The notes under the pieces are model-generated. The model did not search any database. It was given only the letters and a program-made list of their open reading frames with translations, and was not told the origin of the DNA. A stretch of DNA of 64,000 nt from assembly GCF_014905175.1 (NCBI RefSeq), contig NC_057789.1, forward strand, positions 21,448,555 to 21,512,554, written 5' to 3'. Position 1 is the stretch's first letter. The number at the start of each line of letters is the position of its first letter. This stretch comes from Aphidius gifuensis (taxonomy: Eukaryota; Arthropoda; Insecta; Hymenoptera; Braconidae). Below are positions 1-10,755 of this stretch, piece after piece. A program made the translations under genes and the position numbers.

Positions 1-1146
1 CTGCTACAGAAGGATTTTACAACTACCTGGAGATAATTCTCGATGAAATAATTTCGGAGAACTCAAAAAGCGTCAAAGGTCTTTTAAGAAAAAAGTTAGA
101 CGACCTTTAAATAACTATCAATCCAATACTATCTATCGTTGGGATAAATCGTAGGACACGAAGAGGCTTCTTCGACTTAGGTGGATATTTGTGTAAGGTT
201 ATATTCGGTGCAATGAACTCTAGAGATCGAGAAATAATTCAAAATCGTCTTGGAGAGATAGAGAACGATCAAATACATAGTCATGCAGTATAAAAACTCA
301 TACAGGTATAAAAATAATAAATTCGACAGATGAATAAATTGGATGAGTTGTCAGAAACAATTCTGATGGTATCAGGAACTAAACTAATTACTATCACGAA
401 AATACCATTAGTAGACAGACAAAAATTTGAAGCACTCAAAATTCATGGGGTTCCAGTGCCAACAGAGGGAGAATTTTTTTTATATATCGAACCAACAGAA
501 GACTAGAAGAAGAAGTTATTGATGAGGCAACGAAACAGACAGTCCTAATGAGTATAGAACAATTCTATAAATTATAAATCAAACAAATTGAAGATAGTTT
601 TTTGTGTACTGATATGTATCCAATTTAGAATGCAAACCATGAAACTTGTGAAATACCTGCCTAACGAAGTTGCCAGAATCTTGTGAAATTAAACATACTA
701 GACTGAGGGATTTGACATTAATTAAATTACACCAACGAAATTCATGGACTTTCACGAGTCCATTCAAGGAAAAAGTCAAATTTAATTGTGTCTTCAACGA
801 AACAGAGATTATAGAATTGGAAGGTTCAGGTATCATTTCTATCAATGAAGCATGTGAAGTAACAACAAAAGATTTAGTTTTCCACAGTCATCGGCAAATT
901 GGTCAATTAACTAAGATAAATATAATTCCAAAATCCAATCTCACTCTGAATAATGGAAATGTTGACTTTCTAAAAAATGCGATCAAAAAACCAGTCGGGA
1001 AATTAAGAAATATTATAAATCATGTAAGTCAGTTGGAAGGATTAGAAACTCAGATGAAAGAGCTAGAAAATCATGAAGAACAGTCAACCATGTTGTACGA
1101 TATACATAGAAAATTACAGGACGTCTCGGATCACGTAAAAAATTAG
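1..1146 (+). pseudogene. Errantivirus-like env (F-type fusion glycoprotein) remnant
   Basis: This is a decayed envelope gene of a Ty3/gypsy errantivirus-like element. Around 144-293 one frame carries a furin-type basic site (RRTRRG, codons near 150-167), followed by a glycine/phenylalanine-rich stretch (FFDLGG) that matches where the fusion peptide of baculovirus F-type proteins and insect errantivirus Env lies. That frame stops at 291-293. A second block at 670-1146 is in another frame. It has spaced cysteines and tryptophan (CEIK, CEVT), then a heptad-like helical segment ending in LYDIHRKLQDVSDHVKN, consistent with the stalk region. Breaks: several stops and at least one frameshift between 290 and 670, no start, and no visible C-terminal membrane anchor. 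The 5' end runs off the window. It is not functional as it stands. Family call from motif order; moderately sure. Confidence 0.6.
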
Positions 1147-1304
1147 TCAACTCCTACAATAATAAAAGGGTGATATCAAAAAAACAATTCATCGAGAAGT
1201 TTGCGGTATCCACACTGTAAACATTTCGTGAAATAACTAAAAAATTCACGTATAGTAATTTGAAAATTAAAGTTTTACTCGTGATTTCGAACAAACCGAA
1301 ATTT

Positions 1305-1407
1305 TTACGGGATGCTCCATAATAAAAACCAACAAAATTTTATAAAAAAAACCCTGAATTATTAAATAAATGGTCTTACGTCCTGGTAATACTGGAGCAT
1401 CCCGTAA
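1305..1407. repeat. 15-bp inverted repeat pair (small foldback)
   Basis: TTACGGGATGCTCCA at 1305-1319 is perfectly repeated in inverse orientation at 1393-1407, with a 73-nt AT-rich spacer. It sits exactly between the env remnant and the pol-like ORF. It could be a tiny MITE or a cruciform-forming relic; no target duplication is evident. Confidence 0.55.
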
Positions 1408-1409
1408 TT

Positions 1410-1760
1410 ATGAAAGGAAAATTCTCTCCGTGTATAGTAGTAGAATGTTTGGTTGAATTAAAAGATACCAAAATCAAACATGGTTGTGTAGAGCAACTAA
1501 ATTTGGGAGAAGGAATAATAGCGGGAGAATGTTTTATTACTAACAATTATAGTAAAGCCTTTCTACCAATATTTGATACTAATAATTACGAGATTATTAA
1601 TGAGCCAGAAATTACTATACATGATTTTGAAATGCTTGAAGGTTTCTCTGAGGAAAAATTAATCTCTGAAACGCAGACTTACTGGGAATTAGAATCCTTA
1701 ACAAAAATTGCTAATAGTATTTCAACGAAAAGTTCAATACTTAATACCTACAGACTGTCC
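1410..1760 (+). pseudogene. Ty3/gypsy pol fragment (region before reverse transcriptase)
   Basis: This is an ORF of about 115 codons before it runs into a foldback element. It contains the pattern GEGIIAGECFITNN...KAFLPIFDT...EINEPEITIHDFE. I recognise this as the linker between retropepsin and reverse transcriptase in insect gypsy-like Pol, where family members read roughly 'N.(N)GKA.(L/V).I.NT...I..P...L..FE'. The end (NTYRLSHFN) resembles the conserved LLRLDHLN segment just upstream of RT. No RT motif follows because the foldback at 1741-2427 interrupts the gene. Pol placed downstream of env is the reverse of one element's gene order, so the two pieces come from different copies or from a rearrangement. 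Assignment by pattern memory only. Confidence 0.45.
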
Positions 1761-2427
1761 CATTTTAATTTATCAATGGATTTTTTTCGAAAAATATAGC
1801 TTACATTGTAAAATGTTTCAGGTAAAAGTTGTAGGGTTTGGAGGGGGGGCGAAAAAAAAAAAAAAAAAAAAATTCGAAAAATCTAAAATGGCAGAGTTTT
1901 TGGTATAAACATAGTTTCTTTCAACGGATACTGCATTTTTTTTTTTGCACCAAAACGTTTTCTACATCAAAACTAACACTTTTTGTTTGAAAAGTTTTTC
2001 GATAAAATCTTTTTTTTTTCGGGCCGATTTTATCTGTTTATGGATTTTCCTGAAAACATATGCTCTAATTAAAAAATGATATTCAGAAAAGTTGTAGCGC
2101 CCAGAAAGACGAAAACGAAAAAAAAAAAAAAACTTCCGAAAAAAATTCAAAATGGTGGAGTTAGGAGCATGAACAAAGTTTTGAAAAAAAAATCGATTTT
2201 TCCGGAAAATTTTATTCAGAAAAAGTGTTAGCCTTGATGTGAACAATTTTTTAATAAAAAAAAATTACACCTAACCTCGAAAAAAAAATGTTTCGAATTT
2301 TTTTTTTTTTTTTTTCTCCGCCCCCCTACAAACCCTACAACTTTTACTTGAAACATTTTACAATTTGAGCTATATTTTTCGAAAAAATTCATTGATAAAT
2401 GAAAATGGGACAGTCGGTATATTAAGG
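1741..2427. mobile_element. Foldback MITE with ~280-bp imperfect terminal inverted repeats
   Basis: The sequence from about 1745 (CTTAATA...GACTGTCCCATTTT) matches the reverse complement of the stretch ending near 2427. Aligned outer arms are 1753-1870 and 2293-2415, including TTGTAAAATGTTTCA and GTTGTAGGGTTTG. Similarity continues inward (ACTAACACTTTTTG near 1975 pairs with 2220-2240). Nearly the whole ~690 bp is a palindrome with a short centre. It has no coding capacity, and long A/T homopolymers lie in both arms. The exact ends are uncertain because the outermost arm overlaps the pol-like ORF; no clean target duplication was seen. Confidence 0.75.
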
Positions 2428-2439
2428 ATCACCCCAAAC

Positions 2440-3053
2440 AAACTTATTCGGAATCCAAACTTAATACTGATCTATCATCAGATAGAAAATATACTTCTAA
2501 GGAATCTGTTGAATGATTCCTTGAAAACCCGCAAGATAATGTTCCTAAAATTCCATTATTTAATAATAATAACAAAAACTGTCCCGTCACCTGGCTGGAA
2601 AGTGACTTTTCAGGGCATCACTACTACCCTGAATCCCTACAAAATTACAGCCTGGTGGAAACAAATGCTAATTACTGTTCTGTGGCACTGTCAAATAGCA
2701 CTTCGGAAATTCTTGAGTATTCTGAAACTTTATATAAAAATGACCCCACAGAAATATTAAATGAAAATATAAACCACTGTTCCGTAACCCTGGGTAACCG
2801 CGATCTTACTATTCTGAAGTGTTATCGAAACCTGGCCCTTCAGGATTATTATATCAAACGTTAATTACCCCATTAGAAAGAAGGATTACGAATCAGTCCT
2901 AACAAAAACGGAGTACATAAAGTCAGCGTTGAAACAAGCTCATGAAATAATGACCGAAAAAGCAGTAGAATCTCTAGCTATAGCTAAACCTGATAAAATT
3001 TGCAATATTCCTTGGGAAGATAGCCGAGTAGCGCCACCGTTCTACGAGCACTA
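2440..3053 (+). pseudogene. Unidentified coding remnant
   Basis: Two adjoining open stretches look protein-coding but I do not recognise them. One frame runs from about 2570 to 2864 (rich in N, Y, S, E with spaced Cys). A second frame runs from about 2862 to 3053 and ends at TAA with a helical, acidic segment (SALKQAHEIMTEKAVESLAIAKPDK is split across it) and the C-terminus PWEDSRVAPPFYEH. A frame change near 2862 joins them. Being downstream of retroelement pieces, it is probably part of another retrotransposon ORF. Composition is less AT-biased than the flanks, which supports former coding use. Confidence 0.35.
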
Positions 3054-3120
3054 AACCTTTCAATCTGCATAAGTATCGTAGTATAATCATTTTTCACGAG
3101 CTCACAAATAAGTCCAAATG

Positions 3121-3792
3121 AGCCCCAACAGTATTAATAATAGATTTTTTTATCAATATGATATTCATAATATTGAAGAAAAAAATACCAATGAGAATAA
3201 ACATATTGATCAGATTAAAGAGAAAAAAAATTGAATATGACCATGGACATGTACCTACTGATAAAGTTTATAATATTGAACATAAAAACAATATTGAAGA
3301 AAAAATGATCATGAAAAGAACTAATTGTTCAAATTAAAAGTAAAAAAAAATTGAAAATCAACATGAACATGTTGACTCGTTCACATACTGATGAAGGGAA
3401 TAATATTGAACAAATAATTAATATCTAAGTAAAAAATGATCATGAAAATAAACTAATCGATCAAATTGAAATAAAAAAAGATTGCAAATAAACATCAACA
3501 TGTACATACTGATGAAGTTCATAATATTCAACAAATCAATAATATTGAAGGAAAAATGACTACAAAAATAAACTTATTGATCGAATTAAAAATGAAAAAA
3601 AAATTGAAAATAAACATCAATATGTACATACTGATGAAGTTAATGATATTTAACAAATAAATGATATTGAAGAAAAAAATGACCATAAAAATAAACTTAT
3701 TCATCAAATTGAAAATGAAAAGAAAGTTGAAAATAAACATGAACAACACACTCAGTCATCACAATTTTGTGATTGTAATTATCAATTATAAT
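3121..3792 (+). repeat. Degenerate ~120-bp tandem repeat with former coding capacity
   Basis: Five to six imperfect copies of a ~115-125-bp unit start near 3165, 3289, 3424, 3540 and 3661. The best preserved copies translate, in the frame of position 3660, as an asparagine/glutamate/lysine-rich ~40-residue unit (NDIEEKNDHKNKLIHQIEN...), ending at TAA near 3790. Other copies have stops and indels. This suggests the 3' end of a gene with internal charged repeats, now decayed. The host protein is not recognised. Confidence 0.6.
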
Positions 3793-3986
3793 AAACGCAC
3801 TGGTATTCCTCGTGTTTTTTGTTTTTTTATTTTTCTGATTTTGTCAACACAATGAGATGTAATAGTGGGAACTGAGTGAAGGAGAAAAAAAAATTATTTC
3901 TACTCCAGCGCTATTGTGTACGCTTAACTAAAACTCTAACTGACCGACAATAACAGAAAATTAATTCGATTGGTGAAGAACTGATC

Positions 3987-4020
3987 GAATACAAGTTTTT
4001 ACAAGTAAAAACTTGTATTC
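3987..4020. repeat. Perfect 16-bp hairpin
   Basis: GAATACAAGTTTTTAC is followed by AA and then its exact reverse complement. Weaker pairing continues outward (AAGAACTGAT with ATCGTTCTT). Confidence 0.7.
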
Positions 4021-4121
4021 AGCATCGTTCTTATTGGCTGTATTTCAATTTTGTCATAGGCACGAATTTAACGAAATACGGGAGGTAAAAGAGTGGCACA
4101 TATTAGCCGAATTCGTGCACG

Positions 4122-4440
4122 TGTGATAAAAAATCTCAACAAAAAAAAAAAGTGTCAAGTATTCGAAATTGTCACTAATTGTGAATATATATTAATTAAG
4201 AGGTAATACCAGAAATAAAATTTTAGTATTCAAGACATATATTTTACATCAGGTAGGGTCAAGTTTAAAATTTTTTTTTCCAATAGTTGCGACTTAATTA
4301 TATTTGTCAAAAATATTTTTTTTCTTGTCTTTCTGGTATCACCTCTTAATTAATATATATTCACATTTAGTGACAATTTCGAATACTTGACACTTTTTTT
4401 GTAAAAAAACTTTGTTTTTTTTTTTTGTTGAGATATCACA
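4122..4440. mobile_element. ~319-bp MITE with long terminal inverted repeats
   Basis: The arms 4152-4215 and about 4330-4393 are near-perfect inverse copies (GTGTCAAGTATTCGAAATT ... ATTAATTAAGAGGTAATACC). They extend outward through poly-A/T to TGTGATA...ATCTCAAC at 4122 and GTTGAGATATCACA at 4440. The ~110-nt centre is unrelated AT-rich DNA. No ORF. Superfamily not determinable from the termini. Confidence 0.75.
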
Positions 4441-5229
4441 TCTTTTTGTAAAGTAAACAATTCATTTACTTATGCTGTCAAAGTAGTTTGGAGGCTATGT
4501 CGTCAATACAAACAAATAATACCATACTGCAGTGCAGCCAAAATAAAAACACTGAAAAAAAAGAGAGTTCGTAAAAAGAGAAGAAAAGTAATTGTAAAGT
4601 TTTACCAACTGAACGGAAGAAATCTAGTCGATTTAATAAAAACGCAAAGACCGTAAATATCAATTATGCTTTGAATAGATATTACCGTAACGAAAAAATC
4701 GGATTTTTTTTTAAAAAAAGCTCGACATTGATTTATGGGATCATTACCAAACCTCAGCGTCCTCATTCAACTCTATTATATTTTAATTAAATTTTTAAAA
4801 GATTAGAGACGGAAGGGGGCAAAATATTTGATGTATAATAAGGCACGGTAGTAGTAGTTAATCTTATCTCACACATATTCTCATCAACAAATATATATTT
4901 CTTTCTCACACTTGACTCGAGGCACTACCGTGCCTCTTGATTATAATTATAATAAAAAAAGAAAGATACTGTTTCAAGACCATACAGATATAGAAAAAAA
5001 TTTGATCCAGATTGTTGAAATTTTTAACTTTAAAAATGACAATGTTATTCGAGTGGTTAGGTATTACAGCCCTAAGTTGTCAATTTTCGAAATTGACTCA
5101 AGTAAGTCCTGTACATTTTCTATGAAATACTCTCTGACATTTGCTGCATTCACTAGTTTAAAATTTAGCTAGTTTTTTTTACCTCTACTGCAATTATTTT
5201 TTTTAATGTGTACAGTTAAGTGTTAACTT
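4441..5229. other. No certain gene; possible exon and a 12-bp inverted repeat
   Basis: An inverted pair AGGCACGGTAGT / ACTACCGTGCCT flanks 4846-4937. An open stretch from about 4929 to 5112 (plus) reads through charged residues to a GTAAGT donor-like site at about 5102, so it could be an exon remnant. There is no family match and no supporting acceptor. Confidence 0.3.
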
Positions 5230-6815
5230 ATAATGTTTCATGATTATCACCACTTATTTGTTTGTCATTTAACGTTATCATGAATACCAGCTCTATTAAT
5301 TTGTACGTGATTCATAATTAATGGAAAACTTTCATCAATAGTATCAATCTTTAGTAACTGTTCACTTTTTGCATAATTATTATCACCACTCGTTTGTTCA
5401 GCATTATTATGAATACTAGCTTCACCTTAATTCATTATTAATGTAGAACTTTCATCATTACTATCAGTCTTCGGTCACTGTTCATTAGTTACATCATTAA
5501 TGATAACACGTATTTGTTCAACATCATCATAAATACCAGCTTCATTAATTTGTACTCGACTCATTATTAATGTAGAACTTTCATTATTACTATCAGTCTC
5601 TGGTAACTGTTCACGTGTTGCATCATCAATATCAACACTTATTTGTTTAACATTGACTTCATGAATATTGACTTTATTTATTTGATTATTTGTATCAAGT
5701 AGATCATCAATTTGTGTTCGTTTAATTCTTTTAACTCTTTAATTCTTATGAATATTATTGATCATTGTTATTTTCTTTGAAGTCTCCTGATTTCTTGCTC
5801 GATTACTCGTGAAATATGGTGAACGCATTCATATAAATTTTCCATATTTAGTTTTATTTCATTATTTTTTGGGAATTATGAATCTAACATCGTTTTTATT
5901 CTTTTTCTTTGCTTCAGAATCAGCTATGAGAACTTTCTTCTCTTTTTCTGGCAAATGAACCACAATATCTTCTGATCGTCTTTTTATTTGATGATGGTTC
6001 ATTATCTGTTCTTCTTCAACATTAGCTTTACCAGATGGTATCGTTTCATTCGGTGGCAATGGTTGTAGAGGCTGTTGTACGGGACCATTTCTCCAACAGT
6101 CTAACAAATCTTTCATAGCTTTCAGTTTGAATTCCAACCCTTAATATGATGTTATTTCAGCTTATTGTAACTTCTCTTTCGATTAAGGTCCTGACAAAAT
6201 TAAAAAAAAAACTTATCATATAAGATTTTACATTATTGAATGGAATTTGGATTCTTTCTCAAAACTCACTTGCTACTAACTGTTTTTCTGTAACTCTATG
6301 ATCATGTGTCCCATTTATTTTTTTAACTTTTATCTCGTCACTGTCATTTTTCTTATTATCCTTCTTGACAGCTTTTATGTAAATCATAAAAGGACATTGA
6401 ACATCAGTACTAGAATTTTGATCAAAAATAAATATAAAAATATGAAACATAAAAAATTTACAGAATAAATTATAAATTAATCATTATTTTATACTGCATG
6501 CAACTAATAACCATCAAATTCCATGAAATATCATATTTTAATAGTTAATGAAAAAATTTGATTAAAAAAAAAAATTTTACTCACTTGTTATTTATTTCTT
6601 GACATATAACGCGAATTTCAAAATATACTAAAGATTCTTTGAAATTTTTATCAGCTGTCTTGTCTACTATCAAATTATTTTGGTGACATCTCTTCAATGT
6701 CTTTTTTGACTGATAAAATTTAAACTTAATGTTTTCTTTAAAACTCGATTCTTCCAAATTTTATTTTATACTCATCGTAATTTACAAATTCCTTATCAAC
6801 TTTAAATGAATTCAT
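5230..6815 (-). pseudogene. MULE/FLYWCH-type (ZSWIM3-like) N-terminal gene remnant, spliced
   Basis: Read on the minus strand, exon 1 runs 6815 to 6585 from ATG. It begins with a short 'cysteine-poor' N-terminus typical of insect MULE-derived proteins, with one frameshift near 6745. A donor GTGAGT follows. Exon 2 resumes after TTCTAG at 6409 in phase and reads TDVQCPFMIYIKAVKK...GTHDHRV, a CPF...HDH zinc-binding module like the FAR1/FLYWCH domain in front of MULE transposases. A second GTGAGT donor follows at 6270. Exon 3 starts near 6190 after TTGTCAG and contains stops. A 91-codon open block (6137-5862) and acidic repeat blocks down to about 5240 continue it. No DDE domain is present. It is a relic of a transposon or a transposon-derived gene; splice sites are still recognisable. 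Confidence 0.5.
5235..5650 (-). repeat. Three ~135-bp imperfect tandem repeats inside the MULE-like remnant
   Basis: Each unit contains TGTTCA...ATACCAGCTTCATTAATTTG and CATTATTAATGTAGAACTTTC variants. On the minus strand they encode repeats like TDSNNESSTLIM...INEAGI. The unit nearest 5640 is still open for about 80 codons; the outer ones have stops. Confidence 0.6.
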
Positions 6816-7199
6816 TGTCAAAAAATTGATCAACGCAAAACCACACGTTTTTTCTTTCGCTATGTGAATCCTACATGTGGTTCTTCAACCTGACTGGTAA
6901 TAATATTGGTAAATACCCACCATCTGAGCATGCGCAATCATGAATATTATTTCACTGTTTTTTAGTTTATCAAATAGTGGGGCTTAATGCTCAATTTTTA
7001 TTTATTTTGTTTTATTTTTATGTATATATGTATATTCTATTTCATTTTTTACTTCTTTTTTAATTATATGTAATAATTTGTAATTTACTGATTAATTGTA
7101 ATAAAATCATTCTTTAATGCGGTTTTTGAGAAATTCAATGACAGCTGCAGTATGCGGAATGAAGCAATCAAATAATTTTAATCAAAACTTGGCGTATAT
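6816..7199. other. AT-rich intergenic DNA, nothing recognised
   Basis: There is no supported ORF, repeat boundary or RNA gene. The only detail is a run of TATATATG around 7020-7035. Confidence 0.5.
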
Positions 7200-7457
7200 T
7201 GTAACTGATTTTCTGATCTGCACGGCGAAAATTATCGGCCAAGGTTTACAACGAGGATTTCTCGCCATCCTCCTCAAAATCACCGGGGAGAGCCATGTTG
7301 GTTATCTCGGGAGCCAACAACCGTGGGACTCACGATAACAAAACAGGAACCTAACTCAGTCTTAGAAATGGTAGAGGGGCGCGGTCAACCTGATCGGACT
7401 ATGAAATACGTAACCAAAACTGAAGGAACTATCGTGAACCAAGTATAGTGTGTTACA
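7200..7457 (+). mobile_element. LTR fragment related to the 24.2-kb solo LTR
   Basis: It begins TGTAACTGATTTT exactly like the LTR at 24152. It shares the blocks ATTTCTCxCCATCCTCCTC, GGGAGCCAxC, ACCGTGGG and AATGGTAGAGGGGCGCGGTC in the same order. GTTACA at 7452-7457 could be the matching 3' terminus (TGTAAC...GTTACA), but the flanks show no duplication, so the right boundary is uncertain. The ORF across it is accidental. GC content is clearly above the surroundings. Confidence 0.55.
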
Positions 7458-8102
7458 TACGCCTATATTACATTGCGACTATACTATAGCAAAATACTGA
7501 CGTCACAAGTATCATAAGTGCTGTAGCAAGTATTCTACATGTGAAATAAGTATTTCGTATAGGGAACCATACAGCGAGCCATCGTGAACAGGTCTTACAC
7601 ATACGTTGCTATTATTATTATTATTTACAGCGATTCATCGTGAACTACAATCATATACATCATTATGTAGGGGTAGTATAATAATAATTATTATTATAAG
7701 AGTGCCATATAGCGTGATCATTAATATTAGTCTGTCATCGGAATTTCAGATGGAGTTTTACCAAGACTTTACTTCTGATATATAGAGAACCTTTACAAGA
7801 TATCCAAAAGATATAGAGAGAACCAGTAGTGGACCATAGAGACCCGGTCAAGAGAAGGTAGTGTGCGTTCAAGAGTCAGACAAGTTGTGTCGTCTCACGA
7901 CAGCGTTGAGTGCAAGCTCTAGCCCCCACTCATAAGCACTCTCCTACCTCTTGCCCCAGACATGCGCAGCACGCTAAAAATATAAAATTCACGACCGAGA
8001 AGTCCAAGACATTTTCATGAATTTATTTTATGTTAAATAGTTATAAATTTACTTTTTTATTGTCGTTTTTACGATCATCCTCTGTATTAGAAAGACGTTA
8101 GT
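7458..8102. other. Unassigned moderately GC sequence, possibly rest of an LTR
   Basis: It holds recurring short phrases (CGTGAAC, ATCGTGAACTA, CATCGTGAAC) and short ATT runs at 7607-7627 and 7683-7700. A GC-richer part at 7840-7975 could be a retroelement leader. No ORF or splice structure. Confidence 0.3.
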
Positions 8103-9065
8103 GCACCCAGGTAGAAATCTAATGTCTATTCGACGTCGAATAGCGCTCGATTTCCGAGGCCCACGCTCCGTTCGACGTCGAAATTCGAGCTCGAAACGAT
8201 GTCGGAGGGCGACGCTATTCGATGTCGGATCGACGTCGTTTCGGACTTGTTCATAAAATAATCGCTTGCATTGAATTTTGATAGATGGCAGTAGAGTCAA
8301 GTTCTATATATAGGTAAAGAAGGCAATTTTTTTTTATTAGCAATATCATTAAGGGATTTGGACGATTTTTTTCGGAATATGAGAAAGAAATGAAATTTAG
8401 ATTTTTGAAATACTAATACATTTTATGTGATTTTTTGGTAATTGTTTGGAAGCTCGTTTTTTTTTTATTAATTTTTAAAGTTGACAACTTTTAACATTGG
8501 TTCTTATGGAGAATGCGATTTTTGTACAAAAAAAAATCCATTAAAATACCAATATCTCCAATCGACAATATGACATCATGAAAAAAAAACTATCGGGTTA
8601 TAAAATGAGATAAAAGAAAACGTATAGAAAAAAATAAAAGAGGTTTGGAGCATAGTTTTTTTACAATTAATAATTAAAGTATGAAAAAATGGATTTTTAT
8701 GAGGAATTATTGAAAAATCACTAGAGACCTCTTGCGGATGACTTCTAGAAACACAATATTTCTATGAGTGCGAAAAAGACAAAAAACAGAGAAAAAATGT
8801 TGTCTCACTCTTCGTTTTAAAAAATCGTCCACATCCCTTAAAAGCAATAAATTAAAAAAAAAATGCCTTATACGCAGGGATAGGCATCTGTGAGTTTTTG
8901 AGTTGCTTACAATTATCCATGAATGAAACGTTTGAAACAGAATAAAACGAATGAAACCCACGTGATCTCTCAGTTGCTCAAATTTTTCAGTTGTCACATG
9001 TTAATTTATACAGAATTAATTCAGCCATGGAAATTAACATGTAGACAACCTCCTTTCCATAGCTT
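8103..9065 (+). mobile_element. Composite 'element X', copy 1
   Basis: Three blocks match, in inverse orientation, blocks of 12218-27722. They are a CpG-rich CGACGTCG block starting CCCAGGTAGAA (8106-8240, like 27600-27716); a block around GTGAGTTTTTGAGTTG...AATGAAACGTTTGAAACAG (8880-8945, like 27420-27480); and a hairpin CACATGTTAATTTATAC...AAATTAACATG (8993-9043, like 12228-12275). The shared order shows one repeat family. The CCCAGGTAG start resembles the ends of the TA-flanked MITEs at 28.4 and 48.2 kb. A MITE splits this copy. Confidence 0.65.
8311..8875. mobile_element. ~565-bp MITE nested in element X
   Basis: The left arm 8311-8373 (AAGGCAATTTTTTTTT...AAGGGATTTGGACGATTTTT) is the inverse of 8812-8875 (AAAAAATCGTCCACATCCCTTAAAAG...ATGCCTTATAC). 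The inverse copy of element X at 27.4-27.6 kb lacks this segment at the equivalent point, which supports insertion here. Confidence 0.65.
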
Positions 9066-10640
9066 TTTATTGATTTAAATAAATAAAAAAAAAATTGTGT
9101 GTGTTTCTATAGTACGCGCGAGGGAAGTGAAACTTCTTTCGCAGTTTGTCGAGTTATTTTATTATGTAGATAGACTCACAAGTGTATAAGTGAGAAAGAA
9201 AGGAATATAAACACAGAGTTTTTCTCCATGGTCCAGTAAAGAACAAAAATCATGTACAATTTCTTTTGGTTTTTTAATTTTATTTTTTTTTCAAATCAAG
9301 AATCGGATTTTTAGAACATCAATTTTCTTTATTGATTCTGCCATTTTTTTTCTCACGAATTTATTAATCTTTAAATTTGTAATAATTTCAATAATAATAA
9401 TAATCTAATTAATAATGAAAACAATAATATTGATAATGATCAAAATAATATGTTACTAATATAAAAAATGATATCAATATGATATTAATAATAATAATTC
9501 CAATAACATCATCTTTTAATAATAACAAGATCAATAGGGGCTCATTTCGTGTATTTTGTTTTTTGTTTATTATGAATAATGTTCATTTATAGATTTATGC
9601 GATTATAAATTAATAAAAAAAAAAAAAATTCTTATAATTTCTTCATCTTATGAATTTCATTATTAAATTATATTCAGCAATATTATTTAAATAATATCTA
9701 CAAACAAACAAATTTTGAAAGAATTAAATCTGGTACTAAACGATATTCAAATTTGTTATTAGAGGTGAAAAAACGACATTTTTACTAGATATTGAATATT
9801 GATAAATATTTTAAACAATAGTTATTTATTAATGCACAATTTTATAGATTCATTGACTTTATTAATTTTCATTTTTTTTAATCCCACAGATAAGAGAAAA
9901 TGTCAATTAGTAACGGGTAAACAACATAAATAAATTAATAAATTGAAGAAAAATAAATGAAATATTCTTTCAAAAACTAATTAAATGAATCGAAGGTTTC
10001 ATTTTTTGTTTTCATTTTAGGATGATAATAATATCGATCATTATAATAGTAATATTTTTTAAAGGATAAATATTGATAATATTATTATCAATTTATTCAG
10101 TTATTATTGATATGATTAAAAATATTATCGAAATTATTACTGTAACGATCCGTACAATATATAATAATAACAATAATTTCAATAATATTATGAATCATAA
10201 TAATATTATTATTAATTTCAAAATAAAATCAATGATATTGATAATAATAATAATAATAATAATAACATACAAACTATAAATATCAATAATATTATTAATA
10301 ATTATATTTTAAATATTTCTGTCATATTATTATTATTAATTGATAATATTATTGTTATTATTACTATAAATATGATTATTAATATTATGATTATTATTGA
10401 TAATATTATTGAAGTTATTTTTATTATTATTATTTATACTATAAATTTTTATTATTTTATACTGTACATGTATACTATTTTATTTTTATCAGCCTTATTA
10501 TATTGACCAAATTGATGACACTTTCAACTGTATTTAAATTCGATATACTCATTCAACGCCATATACTTTTTCACAGACACCGTATTTATTTCTTTCTCAC
10601 TCAATCTTATTAAGCATATGGGCAAACGCTTGTGTGCTAG
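9066..10640. other. Very AT-rich, ATT/AAT-biased low-complexity DNA
   Basis: From about 9360 to 10460 the sequence is dominated by irregular AAT/ATT/ATA triplets without a clean period, like an old decayed trinucleotide microsatellite. The short open frames there are compositional artefacts. The last part (10500-10640) is ordinary AT-rich DNA. Confidence 0.6.
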
Positions 10641-10642
10641 AG

Positions 10643-10712
10643 AGGGGACTGAGTGTCACTACTAAGTGTCACTGCCGAGTGTCAGTCCCGAGCGTCAGTG
10701 CCGAGTGTTACA
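10643..10712. repeat. Short tandem repeat, GAGTGTCAGTGCC-like
   Basis: Four to five copies of a 13-16-bp unit (variants of GAGTGTCACTGCC and GAGCGTCAGTGCC), GC-rich in an AT-rich setting. Confidence 0.65.
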
Positions 10713-10755
10713 TACAATTTTTTTCTAACTACCCAACGTAAAGAAGTTTCACAAA

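Noticed and set aside
579..845. Minus-strand 88-codon ORF
   Set aside because: It is antisense to the env remnant with no recognisable content.
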